Positions 1 through 6,309 of a stretch of 6,710 nt of DNA are shown here, in pieces; within the stretch, counting starts at the first letter, position 1, and the number at the start of each line of letters is the position of its first letter. The translations under genes were made by a program, and so were the position numbers. The notes under the pieces are model-generated. The model worked only from the letters and a program-made list of their open reading frames with translations. It did not search any database and was not told the origin of the DNA. The stretch is from Flavonifractor avistercoris (lineage in GTDB: Bacteria > Bacillota > Clostridia > Oscillospirales > Oscillospiraceae): the NCBI GenBank assembly GCA_019119085.1, contig DWXT01000071.1, forward strand, positions 1 through 6,710, in the 5' to 3' direction.

Positions 1-40
1 GGCGCGGTTCTTACGAACCGCGCCCCTCTGGTGTTTTTTT
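1..40. terminator. Probable bidirectional intrinsic terminator, cut by the window edge
   Basis: Positions 1-24 form a perfect 10-bp stem (GGCGCGGTTC / GAACCGCGCC) with a 4-nt loop. On the plus strand it is followed by CCTCTGGTG and seven T (34-40). On the minus strand the same bases read as an A-run leading into the stem. The most natural reading is a longer stem whose outer part (the partner of CCTCTGGTG and the T-run) lies beyond the left edge, giving the A-run/stem/T-run form of a terminator that works in both directions. It would end the minus-strand ftsK transcript and any convergent gene to the left. Only half of the outer stem is visible, so the extension is inferred. A second 9-bp hairpin at 46-68 (TTCCGCCCC / GGGGCGGAA) sits just before it. 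Confidence 0.6.
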
Positions 41-164
41 CAGTTTTCCGCCCCGTCAGGGGGCGGAAGAACTCCGGCGGGTAGATGTCCCGCCAGCGGG
101 CGTAGTCCGCCGAGGCGCGGCCCCAGTCAAAGGGCCTGCCGTGGTCGATGTGGGCTAGCTCCAT
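1..164 (-). pseudogene. 5' fragment of a class I SAM-dependent methyltransferase, probably truncated
   Basis: An ATG at 164 follows a good ribosome binding site (AAGGAG, about 9 nt upstream, inside the end of the GNAT gene) and begins 3 nt after the GNAT stop. The first ~36 residues contain IDHGRPFDWGR, ADYARWRDIYPPEFF and RPL, which I recognise as the N-terminus of a common clostridial class I methyltransferase family (usual form DGG.PFDWG..S.DYA.YRDIYP.EFY). In that family a GLC...VLDLGTGTG SAM-binding motif follows almost at once. Here the frame instead reads TGRKTEKNTRGARFVRTA through an A-run and a terminator stem, and stays open to the window edge. The downstream part of the gene therefore seems to be missing, by deletion or rearrangement, or by an error near the five-C run at 59-63. 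Without a SAM-binding site it cannot be an active methyltransferase. A short expressed peptide remains possible. Confidence 0.6.
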
Positions 165-167
165 CGT

Positions 168-575
168 TTACAGCTCCTTGGCGTAAAAGAAGTGGCCGTA
201 CTCCCCCACGGCGGGCTCCAGCGCGCCGATACGGCGGTAGCCCCGCTTCTCGTAAAAGCCGGGGGCCTGGAAGGAAAAGGTGTTCAGCTCCACCCGGCGG
301 GCCCCCTGGCGGGCGGCGGCGGCCTCCACCTGATCCAGGATACAGCCGCCCAGGCCGGCGCCCCGGCAGTCCTCCGCCACCCAGAGCACGTCCACAAAGG
401 CCAGCTCCCCCATGCGGAAGGCGTCGCAGCCCCCCACCACACGGCCGTCCGCGTCCTTCACCGCCAGGGACAGATCCCCCGTGTCGGGGACAAATTTCCG
501 GTTGTAGGCCCGCAGGCCGGCGTGGATGGCATCGTTCTCCGCCTCGCCGGCGGGCTGAAACACATATTGCCGCAC
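168..575 (-). CDS. GNAT family N-acetyltransferase
   Basis: The gene encodes a 135-residue single-domain GNAT protein, which transfers an acetyl group from acetyl-CoA to an amine on an unknown substrate in the cytoplasm. Motif A is visible as a hydrophobic strand (VDVLWV, 61-66) followed by R71-GAGLG, the acetyl-CoA pyrophosphate loop, and an amphipathic helix to about residue 90. Motif B follows as NTFSFQAPGFYEKRGY (98-113), including the usual FYEKRGY helix near the C-terminus. The start chosen is GTG at 575, because AGGAGG lies exactly 8 nt upstream. The frame also opens at GTG 608, overlapping the ftsK stop by 4 nt (GTGA), which would add 11 residues including the binding site itself. The gene sits between ftsK and the methyltransferase fragment in one probable transcript. 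The family call is firm; the substrate cannot be read from the sequence. Confidence 0.88.
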   Translation of the reverse strand: MRQYVFQPAGEAENDAIHAGLRAYNRKFVPDTGDLSLAVKDADGRVVGGCDAFRMGELAFVDVLWVAEDCRGAGLGGCILDQVEAAAARQGARRVELNTFSFQAPGFYEKRGYRRIGALEPAVGEYGHFFYAKEL

Positions 576-583
576 GATTATCT

Positions 584-589
584 CCTCCT
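584..589 (-). promoter_or_regulatory. Shine-Dalgarno site deciding the GNAT start
   Basis: AGGAGG on the minus strand lies 8 nt before GTG 575. It falls inside the longer frame that begins at GTG 608, so it argues for the internal start. It lies upstream of the ftsK stop in position but downstream in transcription, so initiation here does not require overlap with ftsK. Confidence 0.65.
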
Positions 590-604
590 GACTGGCGGAC
601 AGGC

Positions 605-3256
605 TCACAGATCAAAGGGCGGGCTGTCCCGCTCCTGGGGGACGGCGTCCCCCTCGAAGGGCAGCTCGTCGGGCACCGGCTCCGCCGGGGCAACATCCAC
701 CATGCCCTGCTTGAACTGCATCTCCTGCCACTGCTCCTTGGTGATGAGCACCTGCCGGGGCTTGGAGCCCTCGAAGGGGCCCACCACGCCCTTCTCCTCC
801 ATCTGATCCACCAGGCGGGCGGCCCGGGAGTAGCCCAGCTTGAGCCGCCGCTGGAGCATGGACACGGAGGCCATGCCGGTCTCCACCACCACCTCGATGG
901 CGGAGGGGAGCAGCTCGTCGTACTCCTCCCCCACCTCCTCGGGGGCGGAGCCGCCCACCCCCTTGGCGCCCTTGTCCTTCTCGGCGGCGTGCTGCTCGAT
1001 GTCGTGGATGATCTCCTGGTCGTACTGGGCGGCGCCGCTGTTCTGCTTGATGAAGCCCACCACGGCGGCCACCTCCTCGTCGGAGATCAGGCAGCCCTGC
1101 ACCCGCTGGGGCTTGCCGGTGCCCAGGGGGAAGTAGAGCATATCGCCCCGGCCCACCAGCTTCTCCGCGCCGGTGGTGTCCAGGATGATGCGGGACTCCA
1201 GGGAGGAGGCCACCGCGAAGGCGATGCGGCTGGGGATGTTGGCCTTCATCAGGCCGGTGATCACGTCGGCGGAGGGCCGCTGGGTGGCGATGATCAGGTG
1301 CATGCCCGCGGCACGGCCCATCTGGGCCACCCGGCAGATGGACTCCTCCACCTCCTTGGCGGCCACCAGCATCAGATCGGCCAGCTCGTCGATGACGATG
1401 ACGATCTGGGGCATCTTCTCCAGCTCGTCGGAGCGGGCGGCGTGGGCGTTGTAGGACGCCAGATCCCGCACGCCGATCTCGGAGAAGGTGCGGTAGCGCT
1501 TCATCATCTCCACCACCGCCCACTGGAGGGCGCCGGCCGCCTTCTTGGGGTCGGTGACCACGGGTATGAGCAGGTGGGGGATGCCGTTGTAGATGCCCAG
1601 CTCCACCATCTTGGGATCCACCATGATCAGGCGCACCTCCTCGGGGGTGGCCTTGTAGAGCAGGGAGATGATCAGGGAGTTGGTACACACCGACTTGCCC
1701 GAGCCGGTGGTGCCGGCGATGAGCAGATGGGGCAGCTTGGCGATGTTGCCCACCACGTTGCGGTTGCTGATGTCCCGGCCCACGGCGAAGGCCACCTTGG
1801 AGGGGTTGTCCCGGAACTCCCTGGAGTCGATCACGTCGTGGATGGGCACCGGGGAGACCAGCTTGTTGGGCACCTCGATGCCCACCATGGAGATCTTGTC
1901 CGGGATGGGGGCGATGCGCACCCCCGTGGCTCCCAGGGCCAGGGCGATGTCGTCGGACAGATTGGTCAGCTTGTTCAGCCGCACGCCCTGATCCAGCTCC
2001 ACCTCATACCGGGTCACCGACGGGCCCCGGGTGACGCTGACGATCTCCGCATCGATGCCGAAGGAGTGGATGGTGTCCGCCAGCCGGGCCTGGTTGGCCT
2101 GGAGCTCCCCGGCCACCTCACTGCCCGACACCCCCTGCCCCTCGTGGAGCAGGGACACCGGCGGGTACTGGTAGGCGGCGGGGAGGCCCTCCTCCAGGTT
2201 GCGGGCGATGTCCTGGGCCACCTCGGCAGCGGCCTGGGCGGCCTCCTCCTTCTTCACCTTGCCCACCGCCGGCTCCCGCTGGATCTCCGGCATGGGGGGC
2301 ACGGGGGCGGGCTCCGGCGCGGGGGCCTCGGCCGCCGGGACGGGTGCGTCGGGGGCCTCCGGCTCCTCCGCGGCCTCGGCGGGGGGCTCCAGCCCCTCCT
2401 CCCCCGCCAGCACCTGGTCGGGGGCAGGCACGGAGGGCTTCCGGTTGAAGAACCGCTCCTTCTTCTCCACCGGGGGCGGCTCCACCTTCCTGCCCACCAG
2501 GGGGCCCTCGTCCACCGGGATGTCGATCTGGGGCGTCTGGCGGCGCTGGGCAGCGCTCTGGGCCTCGGCGGCGGGGGCGGATGCCTCCGGCTCCTTCCGG
2601 CGGCGCTCCCGGGGGCGGGGCTCGGGGAGCTCCTCCTCCTCGTACTCCGCCCAGGTGCGCGCGCGCAGCTTGTCCACCAGCTCCACCGGCGAGATATGGA
2701 AGGCGGCCATCAGCAGGATGAGGGCCACCAGCACGAGGATGATCCCCGCGCCGATGGGGCTGAACACGGCGCTCAGCCCCAGGGCGGCCGCGCCGCTGAC
2801 CACGCCGCCGCTCTGGAGGGCCTCCCCCTGCGTCCACAGGGTCTTCACCAGCGCCGCGTTCCACTCATAGGGCCCCTTGGCCAGAATCAGGTGGAGCAGG
2901 CCGCCGGCCAGCACCGGGGTGAGCAGGGCGCACCACACCCGCAGGCGCACCGGCCGGCCCCGGTGGAACAGGAGGATGCCGCTGGCCACCAGCAGCATGG
3001 GGGGCAGCAGCCAGTAGCCGTAGCCGATGAGGCCCTTCACCAGCCCGCAGAAGAAGTCGATGAAGATGGCCTGGATGTGGAAATATCCGAAGGCGGAAAA
3101 GATGGCCAGCAGCAGACATACCACCGCCCCCACCTCCCGCCGGATGGGCCGGGGCGCGGGGGCCTTCTTCCGGCTTCCCCCGGAGCGGGAGGCGGTGCCG
3201 GAGCGGCCGGAGGCCGCCCGGCTGCCGCCGGTGGTTTTCTTCTGTGTGGTGGCCAT
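605..3256 (-). CDS. ftsK: FtsK/SpoIIIE family DNA translocase
   Basis: An 883-residue septum-anchored, ATP-driven double-stranded DNA pump, which clears chromosome DNA from the division or sporulation septum. The N-terminus is Lys/Arg-rich (1-40), followed by about four membrane segments between residues 41 and 186. A long Ala/Pro/Glu-rich linker covers ~205-365. The alpha domain (~370-480) is followed by the RecA-like motor with Walker A GTTGSGKS (515-522), MVDPKMVELGIY (545-556), Walker B IVIVIDELADL (618-628) and ATQRPSADVITG (657-668). The C-terminal winged-helix gamma domain (~779-840, LQRRLKLGYSRAARLVDQME) reads orientation sequences on DNA. An acidic, Pro-rich tail of about 43 residues follows it. 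The ATG at 3256 has AAAGGA 9 nt upstream. The 110 bp between it and uppP holds no clear promoter or terminator, so co-transcription with uppP is possible. FtsK and SpoIIIE cannot be told apart from sequence alone; the length is somewhat above the ~790 residues of Bacillus SpoIIIE, mainly from the linker and tail. Confidence 0.97.
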   Translation of the reverse strand: MATTQKKTTGGSRAASGRSGTASRSGGSRKKAPAPRPIRREVGAVVCLLLAIFSAFGYFHIQAIFIDFFCGLVKGLIGYGYWLLPPMLLVASGILLFHRGRPVRLRVWCALLTPVLAGGLLHLILAKGPYEWNAALVKTLWTQGEALQSGGVVSGAAALGLSAVFSPIGAGIILVLVALILLMAAFHISPVELVDKLRARTWAEYEEEELPEPRPRERRRKEPEASAPAAEAQSAAQRRQTPQIDIPVDEGPLVGRKVEPPPVEKKERFFNRKPSVPAPDQVLAGEEGLEPPAEAAEEPEAPDAPVPAAEAPAPEPAPVPPMPEIQREPAVGKVKKEEAAQAAAEVAQDIARNLEEGLPAAYQYPPVSLLHEGQGVSGSEVAGELQANQARLADTIHSFGIDAEIVSVTRGPSVTRYEVELDQGVRLNKLTNLSDDIALALGATGVRIAPIPDKISMVGIEVPNKLVSPVPIHDVIDSREFRDNPSKVAFAVGRDISNRNVVGNIAKLPHLLIAGTTGSGKSVCTNSLIISLLYKATPEEVRLIMVDPKMVELGIYNGIPHLLIPVVTDPKKAAGALQWAVVEMMKRYRTFSEIGVRDLASYNAHAARSDELEKMPQIVIVIDELADLMLVAAKEVEESICRVAQMGRAAGMHLIIATQRPSADVITGLMKANIPSRIAFAVASSLESRIILDTTGAEKLVGRGDMLYFPLGTGKPQRVQGCLISDEEVAAVVGFIKQNSGAAQYDQEIIHDIEQHAAEKDKGAKGVGGSAPEEVGEEYDELLPSAIEVVVETGMASVSMLQRRLKLGYSRAARLVDQMEEKGVVGPFEGSKPRQVLITKEQWQEMQFKQGMVDVAPAEPVPDELPFEGDAVPQERDSPPFDL

Positions 3257-3366
3257 GCGATCAAATCCTTTCCGGGGTGATTGTCAGAGGCTGGCGGGGG
3301 CGGGGACACGGCATACGGCGGCCTGCTCCCGCCTCCCCATCGGGGCCGGCGGCGCTGAAACCGCCC

Positions 3367-4218
3367 TTATGCCAGGATGCCGAACTTGACGATGCCGGCG
3401 ATCAGGCTCCCCAGGCCCACCGCCCAGCAGTAGTACGCAAACTTGCCGAACTTGCCCTTGTCGGACAGGCTCTTGACCAGGCGGATGGCGAAGTAGCCCA
3501 CCACGGCGGACACCGCCACGCCCACTAAGTAGACCGGCAGCTCCTCCATGGGGAAGCCGGCGGCCACCGCGTCCTTGATCTCCAGAATGTTGGCCCCCAG
3601 CACAGCGGGCAGGGACATAAGGAAGGAGAAGCGGACGGCAAAGGCCCGGTCAAAGCCCCGCATCATGCCCACGGAGATGGTGGTGCCGGAGCGGGACAGG
3701 CCGGGGATCACTGCCAGGGCCTGCCCGCAGCCCACGATGAGGGCGTCCGCCACGGTGGCGTTTTTGGCGGTCTTGTGGCCCTTGGCCATGCGGTCGGAGA
3801 AGTAGAGGACAAAGCCGGTGGCCAGCAGGGCGCAGGACACCAGGATGGGGTTGGCAAACAGGGTGCTGATGGCGTCATTGAGGAAGACCATGACGAACAG
3901 GGGCAGGGTGGCCACGATGATCAGCAGCACCAGCCGCCGGGCGGGGGGCGGGGTGACGCCGGTGTCCCTCCTGCCGCACAGGGCGGCAATCCCCAGAAAG
4001 AACTCCCGGATCATGTCCACGATATCCCGCCAGTAGACCACGCACACCGAGATCAGGGTGCCGAAGTGGAGCAGGACGGTGAAGAACATGTGGTTGGCCT
4101 CCACGTCCTCCATGCCGAAAAAGGCCTGGAACAGGGCAAGATGGCCGGAGCTGGAGATGGGCAGGAATTCCGCGACTCCCTGGATCAGGCCCATCAGAAT
4201 GGACATCAGATAACTCAA
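3367..4218 (-). CDS. uppP: Undecaprenyl-diphosphate phosphatase (UppP/BacA)
   Basis: A 283-residue polytopic membrane enzyme that removes a phosphate from undecaprenyl pyrophosphate, recycling the lipid carrier for peptidoglycan and other envelope polymers. Overproduction of this family gives bacitracin resistance. Both signature motifs are intact: Q13-GVAE-FLPISSSGHL (the (E/Q)xxxE catalytic acids Q13 and E17, with S22-S24 and H26) and PGLSRSGTTIS (172-182) with its conserved Arg. Hydrophobic segments run throughout, as expected for the family, and the length matches the usual ~265-285. The start chosen is TTG 4218, because GGAGGG lies 8 nt upstream and the protein then begins MSYLMSILMGLIQG. 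The frame is open further up to 4287, but those 23 residues are polar, overlap the ribosome binding site and are not typical of the family. The gene has its own probable promoter and follows a strong terminator. Confidence 0.96.
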   Translation of the reverse strand: MSYLMSILMGLIQGVAEFLPISSSGHLALFQAFFGMEDVEANHMFFTVLLHFGTLISVCVVYWRDIVDMIREFFLGIAALCGRRDTGVTPPPARRLVLLIIVATLPLFVMVFLNDAISTLFANPILVSCALLATGFVLYFSDRMAKGHKTAKNATVADALIVGCGQALAVIPGLSRSGTTISVGMMRGFDRAFAVRFSFLMSLPAVLGANILEIKDAVAAGFPMEELPVYLVGVAVSAVVGYFAIRLVKSLSDKGKFGKFAYYCWAVGLGSLIAGIVKFGILA

Positions 4219-4226
4219 TGCTGTTT

Positions 4227-4232
4227 CCCTCC
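4227..4232 (-). promoter_or_regulatory. Shine-Dalgarno site deciding the uppP TTG start
   Basis: GGAGGG on the minus strand lies 8 nt before TTG 4218. No in-frame ATG has a comparable site: the ATGs at residues 5 and 9 of the chosen protein are too far away, and the upstream ATG of the long frame has none. Confidence 0.65.
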
Positions 4233-4297
4233 GTGTTTCTGTTTGGACGTGCATGTCCGGAAGGCGGCCCGGCCGCTGTGGGGACATATAGATTTAT

Positions 4298-4306
4298 ATT
4301 ATCACA
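4298..4306 (-). promoter_or_regulatory. Possible extended -10 promoter of uppP
   Basis: On the minus strand, TGTGATAAT fits an extended -10 (TGn then GATAAT). It lies in a short AT-rich patch (4285-4330) between GC-rich stretches, downstream of the hydrolase terminator and about 75 nt before the uppP start. No good -35 is seen at the usual spacing, which extended -10 promoters often lack. TATAAA at 4293-4298 is an overlapping alternative. Confidence 0.4.
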
Positions 4307-4353
4307 ACCGGCGGGATATTTCCATCCTTTTCTGCCGCCGGGCCGTCCGGGGC

Positions 4354-4382
4354 AAAAAAAGCCCCCGCCCTTCGGGCGGGGG
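4354..4382 (-). terminator. Rho-independent terminator of the left hydrolase gene
   Basis: On the minus strand there is a 9-bp all-GC stem (CCCCCGCCC / GGGCGGGGG, arms 4374-4382 and 4362-4370) with a 3-nt loop. One C and seven T (4360-4354) follow directly. It begins 15 nt after the stop codon at 4398 and separates the hydrolase from uppP. Confidence 0.93.
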
Positions 4383-4397
4383 TGGAAAATACGGCTG

Positions 4398-5213
4398 TTA
4401 CGCGTAGAAGGCGTGGGCGCCGATGGTGGCCACATAGGGCCGGTTCCGGGAGGCCCAGCTTCCGGGTGAGGTCACGGGATTGACAAAGTACAGGGCGTTG
4501 CCCGCGGTGTTGGCGCCGTCCAGGCAGAGCTTGGCGGCGACCACGCTCTCGGCGTTGGGGGTGCGGCTCAGGTGGCCGCTGCCCGCCGGGGCGAACTGGT
4601 TGGGCTGATAGATCACGTCGGCCACGGTGTTGGGGAACAGCGGGCTGGCCACCCGGTTGAGCACCACGTTGCCCACGGCGATCTTGCCCTCCAGGGGCTG
4701 ATTGCCGCTCTCGGCGTAGATGAGCCGGGAGAGGAGATCCAGATCCTCCGCGTCATAGTAGCTGTCCCCGGAGACAATGGGGCCGGAGCCCGCGGTGATG
4801 TTCACCGTATTGGTGGCGCTGTCCCACACCGCCTCGGCCCCCAGGGCCTGGCACAGGGTGCGCACCGGCACCAGAATGACGCCGTCCTCGCTCCGCACGC
4901 CGCCGGGCACATACAGGCAGCGGCCGTTGGCCTCGATATACTTGGCGCCGGGCTTGAGGTACATGGTCAGACCCTCGGCGGCCACCTCCGCGCGGCCGTT
5001 GGCCCACACTGCGGTGGCGTCGGGATAGAGGGCAAACAAAATGGCCCCGTAAGAGACATAGGTGGTGCCGTCCTCCGCATAGCTGCGGACGTCTTCGGCC
5101 AGGGGCGTTCCGTTGACCGTGAAGCTGACGCCGCCTTCGGCCGCAGCCGCCTGTCCGGCCAGAGCAAAGCACAGGGCCAGGCAGAGCAGGGCACTCAGGG
5201 CTCGTTTCTTCAT
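4398..5213 (-). CDS. Secreted cell wall hydrolase, SleB/CwlJ type, with copper-amine-oxidase-like N-terminal domain
   Basis: A 271-residue exported protein. Residues 1-25 are a signal peptide: KKR, a Leu/Ala-rich core, then QAAAA and a likely cut before E26. Residues ~29-139 are a copper-amine-oxidase-like 'stalk' domain (FTVNGTPL, ILVPVRTLCQALGAEAVWD, TNTVNITAG), usually a wall or surface attachment module that binds no copper. Residues ~155-271 are a Hydrolase_2 (SleB/CwlJ) domain: LLSRLIYAESGNQPLEGKIAVGN with E168 at the position of the SleB catalytic glutamate, VVLNRV, NQF, CLDGANTAGNALYF and a C-terminal IGAHAFYA. SleB proteins are lytic transglycosylases acting on spore cortex; vegetative relatives also exist, so the substrate is uncertain. 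The start is ATG 5213, with AGGAGG 10 nt upstream; TTG at 5219 in the same frame is only 4 nt from that site. The gene is a paralogue of the one to its right, with its own promoter and terminator. Confidence 0.93.
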   Translation of the reverse strand: MKKRALSALLCLALCFALAGQAAAAEGGVSFTVNGTPLAEDVRSYAEDGTTYVSYGAILFALYPDATAVWANGRAEVAAEGLTMYLKPGAKYIEANGRCLYVPGGVRSEDGVILVPVRTLCQALGAEAVWDSATNTVNITAGSGPIVSGDSYYDAEDLDLLSRLIYAESGNQPLEGKIAVGNVVLNRVASPLFPNTVADVIYQPNQFAPAGSGHLSRTPNAESVVAAKLCLDGANTAGNALYFVNPVTSPGSWASRNRPYVATIGAHAFYA

Positions 5214-5260
5214 ATCCAAGGTTCCTCCTGTTACAATCTGTTACGGTTTGTTCTCTGTTT

Positions 5261-5277
5261 TGTAACCGTATTGTAAC
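5261..5277. promoter_or_regulatory. Predicted WalR (YycF) box over the left hydrolase promoter
   Basis: The plus strand reads TGTAAC-CGTAT-TGTAAC, a direct repeat with 11-bp period that matches the WalR consensus TGTWAH-N5-TGTWAH at every position. It overlaps the -10 element (5270-5275) and the predicted transcription start (about 5263). A regulator bound here would most simply block RNA polymerase. The same arrangement stands before the neighbouring hydrolase gene. That WalR is the binding protein is inferred. Confidence 0.65.
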
Positions 5278-5299
5278 CGATTCTGTACCAAAAAGTCAA
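5270..5299 (-). promoter_or_regulatory. Sigma-A type promoter of the left hydrolase gene
   Basis: On the minus strand, TTGACT (5299-5294) and TACAAT (5275-5270) are separated by 18 bp; each matches 5 of 6 consensus bases. The start site would be about A5263, giving a leader of about 50 nt. The region is AT-rich compared with the surrounding genes. Confidence 0.7.
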
Positions 5300-5414
5300 G
5301 AAAAACTTTTGTCGAGTTCCCGCTATCCATTGCAGCTCTAAGGATATTTCTTCGTCCCCATTTTGGTTTACAGAACATTTTCCACCTCTTTCGACCTTCC
5401 GGCGGCAACAAATA

Positions 5415-5457
5415 ATAACAAAAAGAAACACGTCCGCACCCATCTGCGGACGTGTTT
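5415..5457 (-). terminator. Rho-independent terminator of the right hydrolase gene
   Basis: On the minus strand there is a perfect 13-bp stem (arms 5457-5445 and 5438-5426, AAACACGTCCGCA / TGCGGACGTGTTT) with a 6-nt loop. It is followed by CTTTTTGTTATTATTTG. It starts 8 nt after the stop codon at 5465, so each hydrolase gene is its own transcript. The remaining ~115 bp up to the -35 of the next gene are AT-rich and hold nothing I can name. Confidence 0.88.
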
Positions 5458-5464
5458 CCGGCGG

Positions 5465-6268
5465 CTATTTGTAAAACCAGTGGCTGCCGATGGTGACCAC
5501 GTGGGTGCGGTTCTCCATGACCCAGTGGTTGGTAGCCAGGGCCGGGGCCAGGAAGTAGAGGCTCTCCCCCGCCGTGTTCGCCCCCGACAGGCACAGGCGG
5601 GCCGCCTCCACGCTCCGGGCGGACGGCTCCTGGTAGATGGTGCCGTTGCGCACCGGGGTGAACTGGCCGCCCCAGCGGTCGTCAAAGATCACCCCATAGA
5701 TGGTGTCGGGGAAATCGGCGGACGCCACCCGGTTGAGTACCACGTTGCCCACGGCGATCTGCCCCTCCAGGGGCTCCCCCCGGCTCTCGGCGGAGATGAT
5801 GCGGGAGAGCCAGTAGAGATCGTCTCCCCCCGCGGTCTCTGTGGTGTCGGCGGAGGCCCCGCCCACCACAGAGACCGCGCCGGTGGCGCTGTTCCAGTGC
5901 ACCGAGGCCCCCATGGCCTCCGCCAGAACCCGCACCGGCACCAGGGTTCGCCCCGCGCTCAGATGCACCCCGTGGGGTGCGGCCAGCGTGCGGCCGTTGG
6001 CGCGTATGTAGGCATCCCCCGGCCTGGCGGTCACCTCCAGGCCGTCGGCCCGGATGGCCGCCCGGTCGGTCTCCCAGGCCACAACGGCGTCTGGCCGCAG
6101 GGCCTCCGCCACCGCCCGCAGGGGCACATAGGTGGTATTCTGGTGGACATAGCTGCCGGCGGCCTCCACCGGAGCCCCGTTGACGGTCAGGCTTCCCGCC
6201 GGGGAGGCTGCCGCCGCCTGGGCGGTCAGAAGGGCGGTCAGGGCCGCCGCAGCCAGGATTTTCTTCAT
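5465..6268 (-). CDS. Secreted cell wall hydrolase, SleB/CwlJ type, with copper-amine-oxidase-like N-terminal domain (second paralogue)
   Basis: A 267-residue exported protein with the same layout as its left neighbour. Residues 1-21 are a signal peptide (MKKI, Ala/Leu core, AQAAAA). Residues ~25-136 are a copper-amine-oxidase-like domain (LTVNGAPVEAAGSYVHQNTT, YVPLRAVAEAL, RTLVPVRVLAEAMGASVHWN). After a Gly/Ala/Thr linker (136-149), residues ~150-267 are a Hydrolase_2 domain: WLSRIISAESRGEPLEGQ with E161 as the expected catalytic glutamate, IAVGNVVLNRVAS, GGQFTP, LCLSGANTAGESLYF and IGSHWFYK. SAESRGEPLEG is closer to the classical SleB GEARGE motif than the neighbour's version. The start is ATG 6268, with AAAGGA 10 nt upstream. 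The frame is open to 6388, but the extra 40 residues would come from the promoter and the insertion-sequence end. The role is probably peptidoglycan cleavage in growth, sporulation or germination. Confidence 0.93.
   Translation of the reverse strand: MKKILAAAALTALLTAQAAAASPAGSLTVNGAPVEAAGSYVHQNTTYVPLRAVAEALRPDAVVAWETDRAAIRADGLEVTARPGDAYIRANGRTLAAPHGVHLSAGRTLVPVRVLAEAMGASVHWNSATGAVSVVGGASADTTETAGGDDLYWLSRIISAESRGEPLEGQIAVGNVVLNRVASADFPDTIYGVIFDDRWGGQFTPVRNGTIYQEPSARSVEAARLCLSGANTAGESLYFLAPALATNHWVMENRTHVVTIGSHWFYK
5831..5879. repeat. 16-bp perfect inverted repeat within the interdomain linker
   Basis: CGCGGTCTCTGTGGTG (5831-5846) is the exact reverse complement of 5864-5879. Inside it, GGCGG (5849-5853) pairs with CCGCC (5859-5863), leaving a 2-nt bulge on one side and a 5-nt loop, so the whole could form a 21-bp hairpin in DNA or mRNA. 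It codes for the junction between the two domains of the right hydrolase (VSVVGGASADTTETAG). No T-run follows on either strand, so it is not a terminator. Confidence 0.85.
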
Positions 6269-6292
6269 AATTCCCACTTCCTTTCTAGGCTT

Positions 6293-6309
6293 TGTAACCA
6301 GATTGTAAC
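6293..6309. promoter_or_regulatory. Predicted WalR (YycF) box over the right hydrolase promoter
   Basis: The plus strand reads TGTAAC-CAGAT-TGTAAC, an exact fit to TGTWAH-N5-TGTWAH. It covers the -10 (6302-6307) and the predicted start (about 6295), as in the neighbouring gene. The two 21-bp segments 6291-6311 and 5259-5279 differ only at the two bases just before the right-hand half-site (plus-strand reading). Confidence 0.65.

Noticed and set aside
989..3280. 763-codon open frame on the plus strand opposite ftsK
   Set aside because: It is antisense to a clearly real, fully conserved ftsK. The product is a His/Gly/Leu/Asp-rich shadow of GC-rich codons with no recognisable domain.
3257..3366. 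Terminator after uppP
   Set aside because: Only a short GGCGG / CCGCC pairing is visible and no T-run follows, so there is no support for an intrinsic terminator here.
4219..4287. Upstream extension of UppP by 23 residues
   Set aside because: The extra residues are polar, overlap the GGAGGG ribosome binding site that serves TTG 4218, and would precede the first membrane helix unlike other family members.
5241..5378. 45-codon minus-strand frame between the hydrolase genes (starts MFCKPKWGRRNIL)
   Set aside because: A GAGGTG-like ribosome binding site precedes its ATG. However, it lies in AT-rich intergenic DNA, covers the left hydrolase promoter and predicted operator, resembles no family I know, and follows a terminator without a visible promoter.
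5831..5879. Intragenic terminator or attenuator
   Set aside because: The hairpin is not followed by a T-run on either strand; GGGGGAG follows it on the coding strand.
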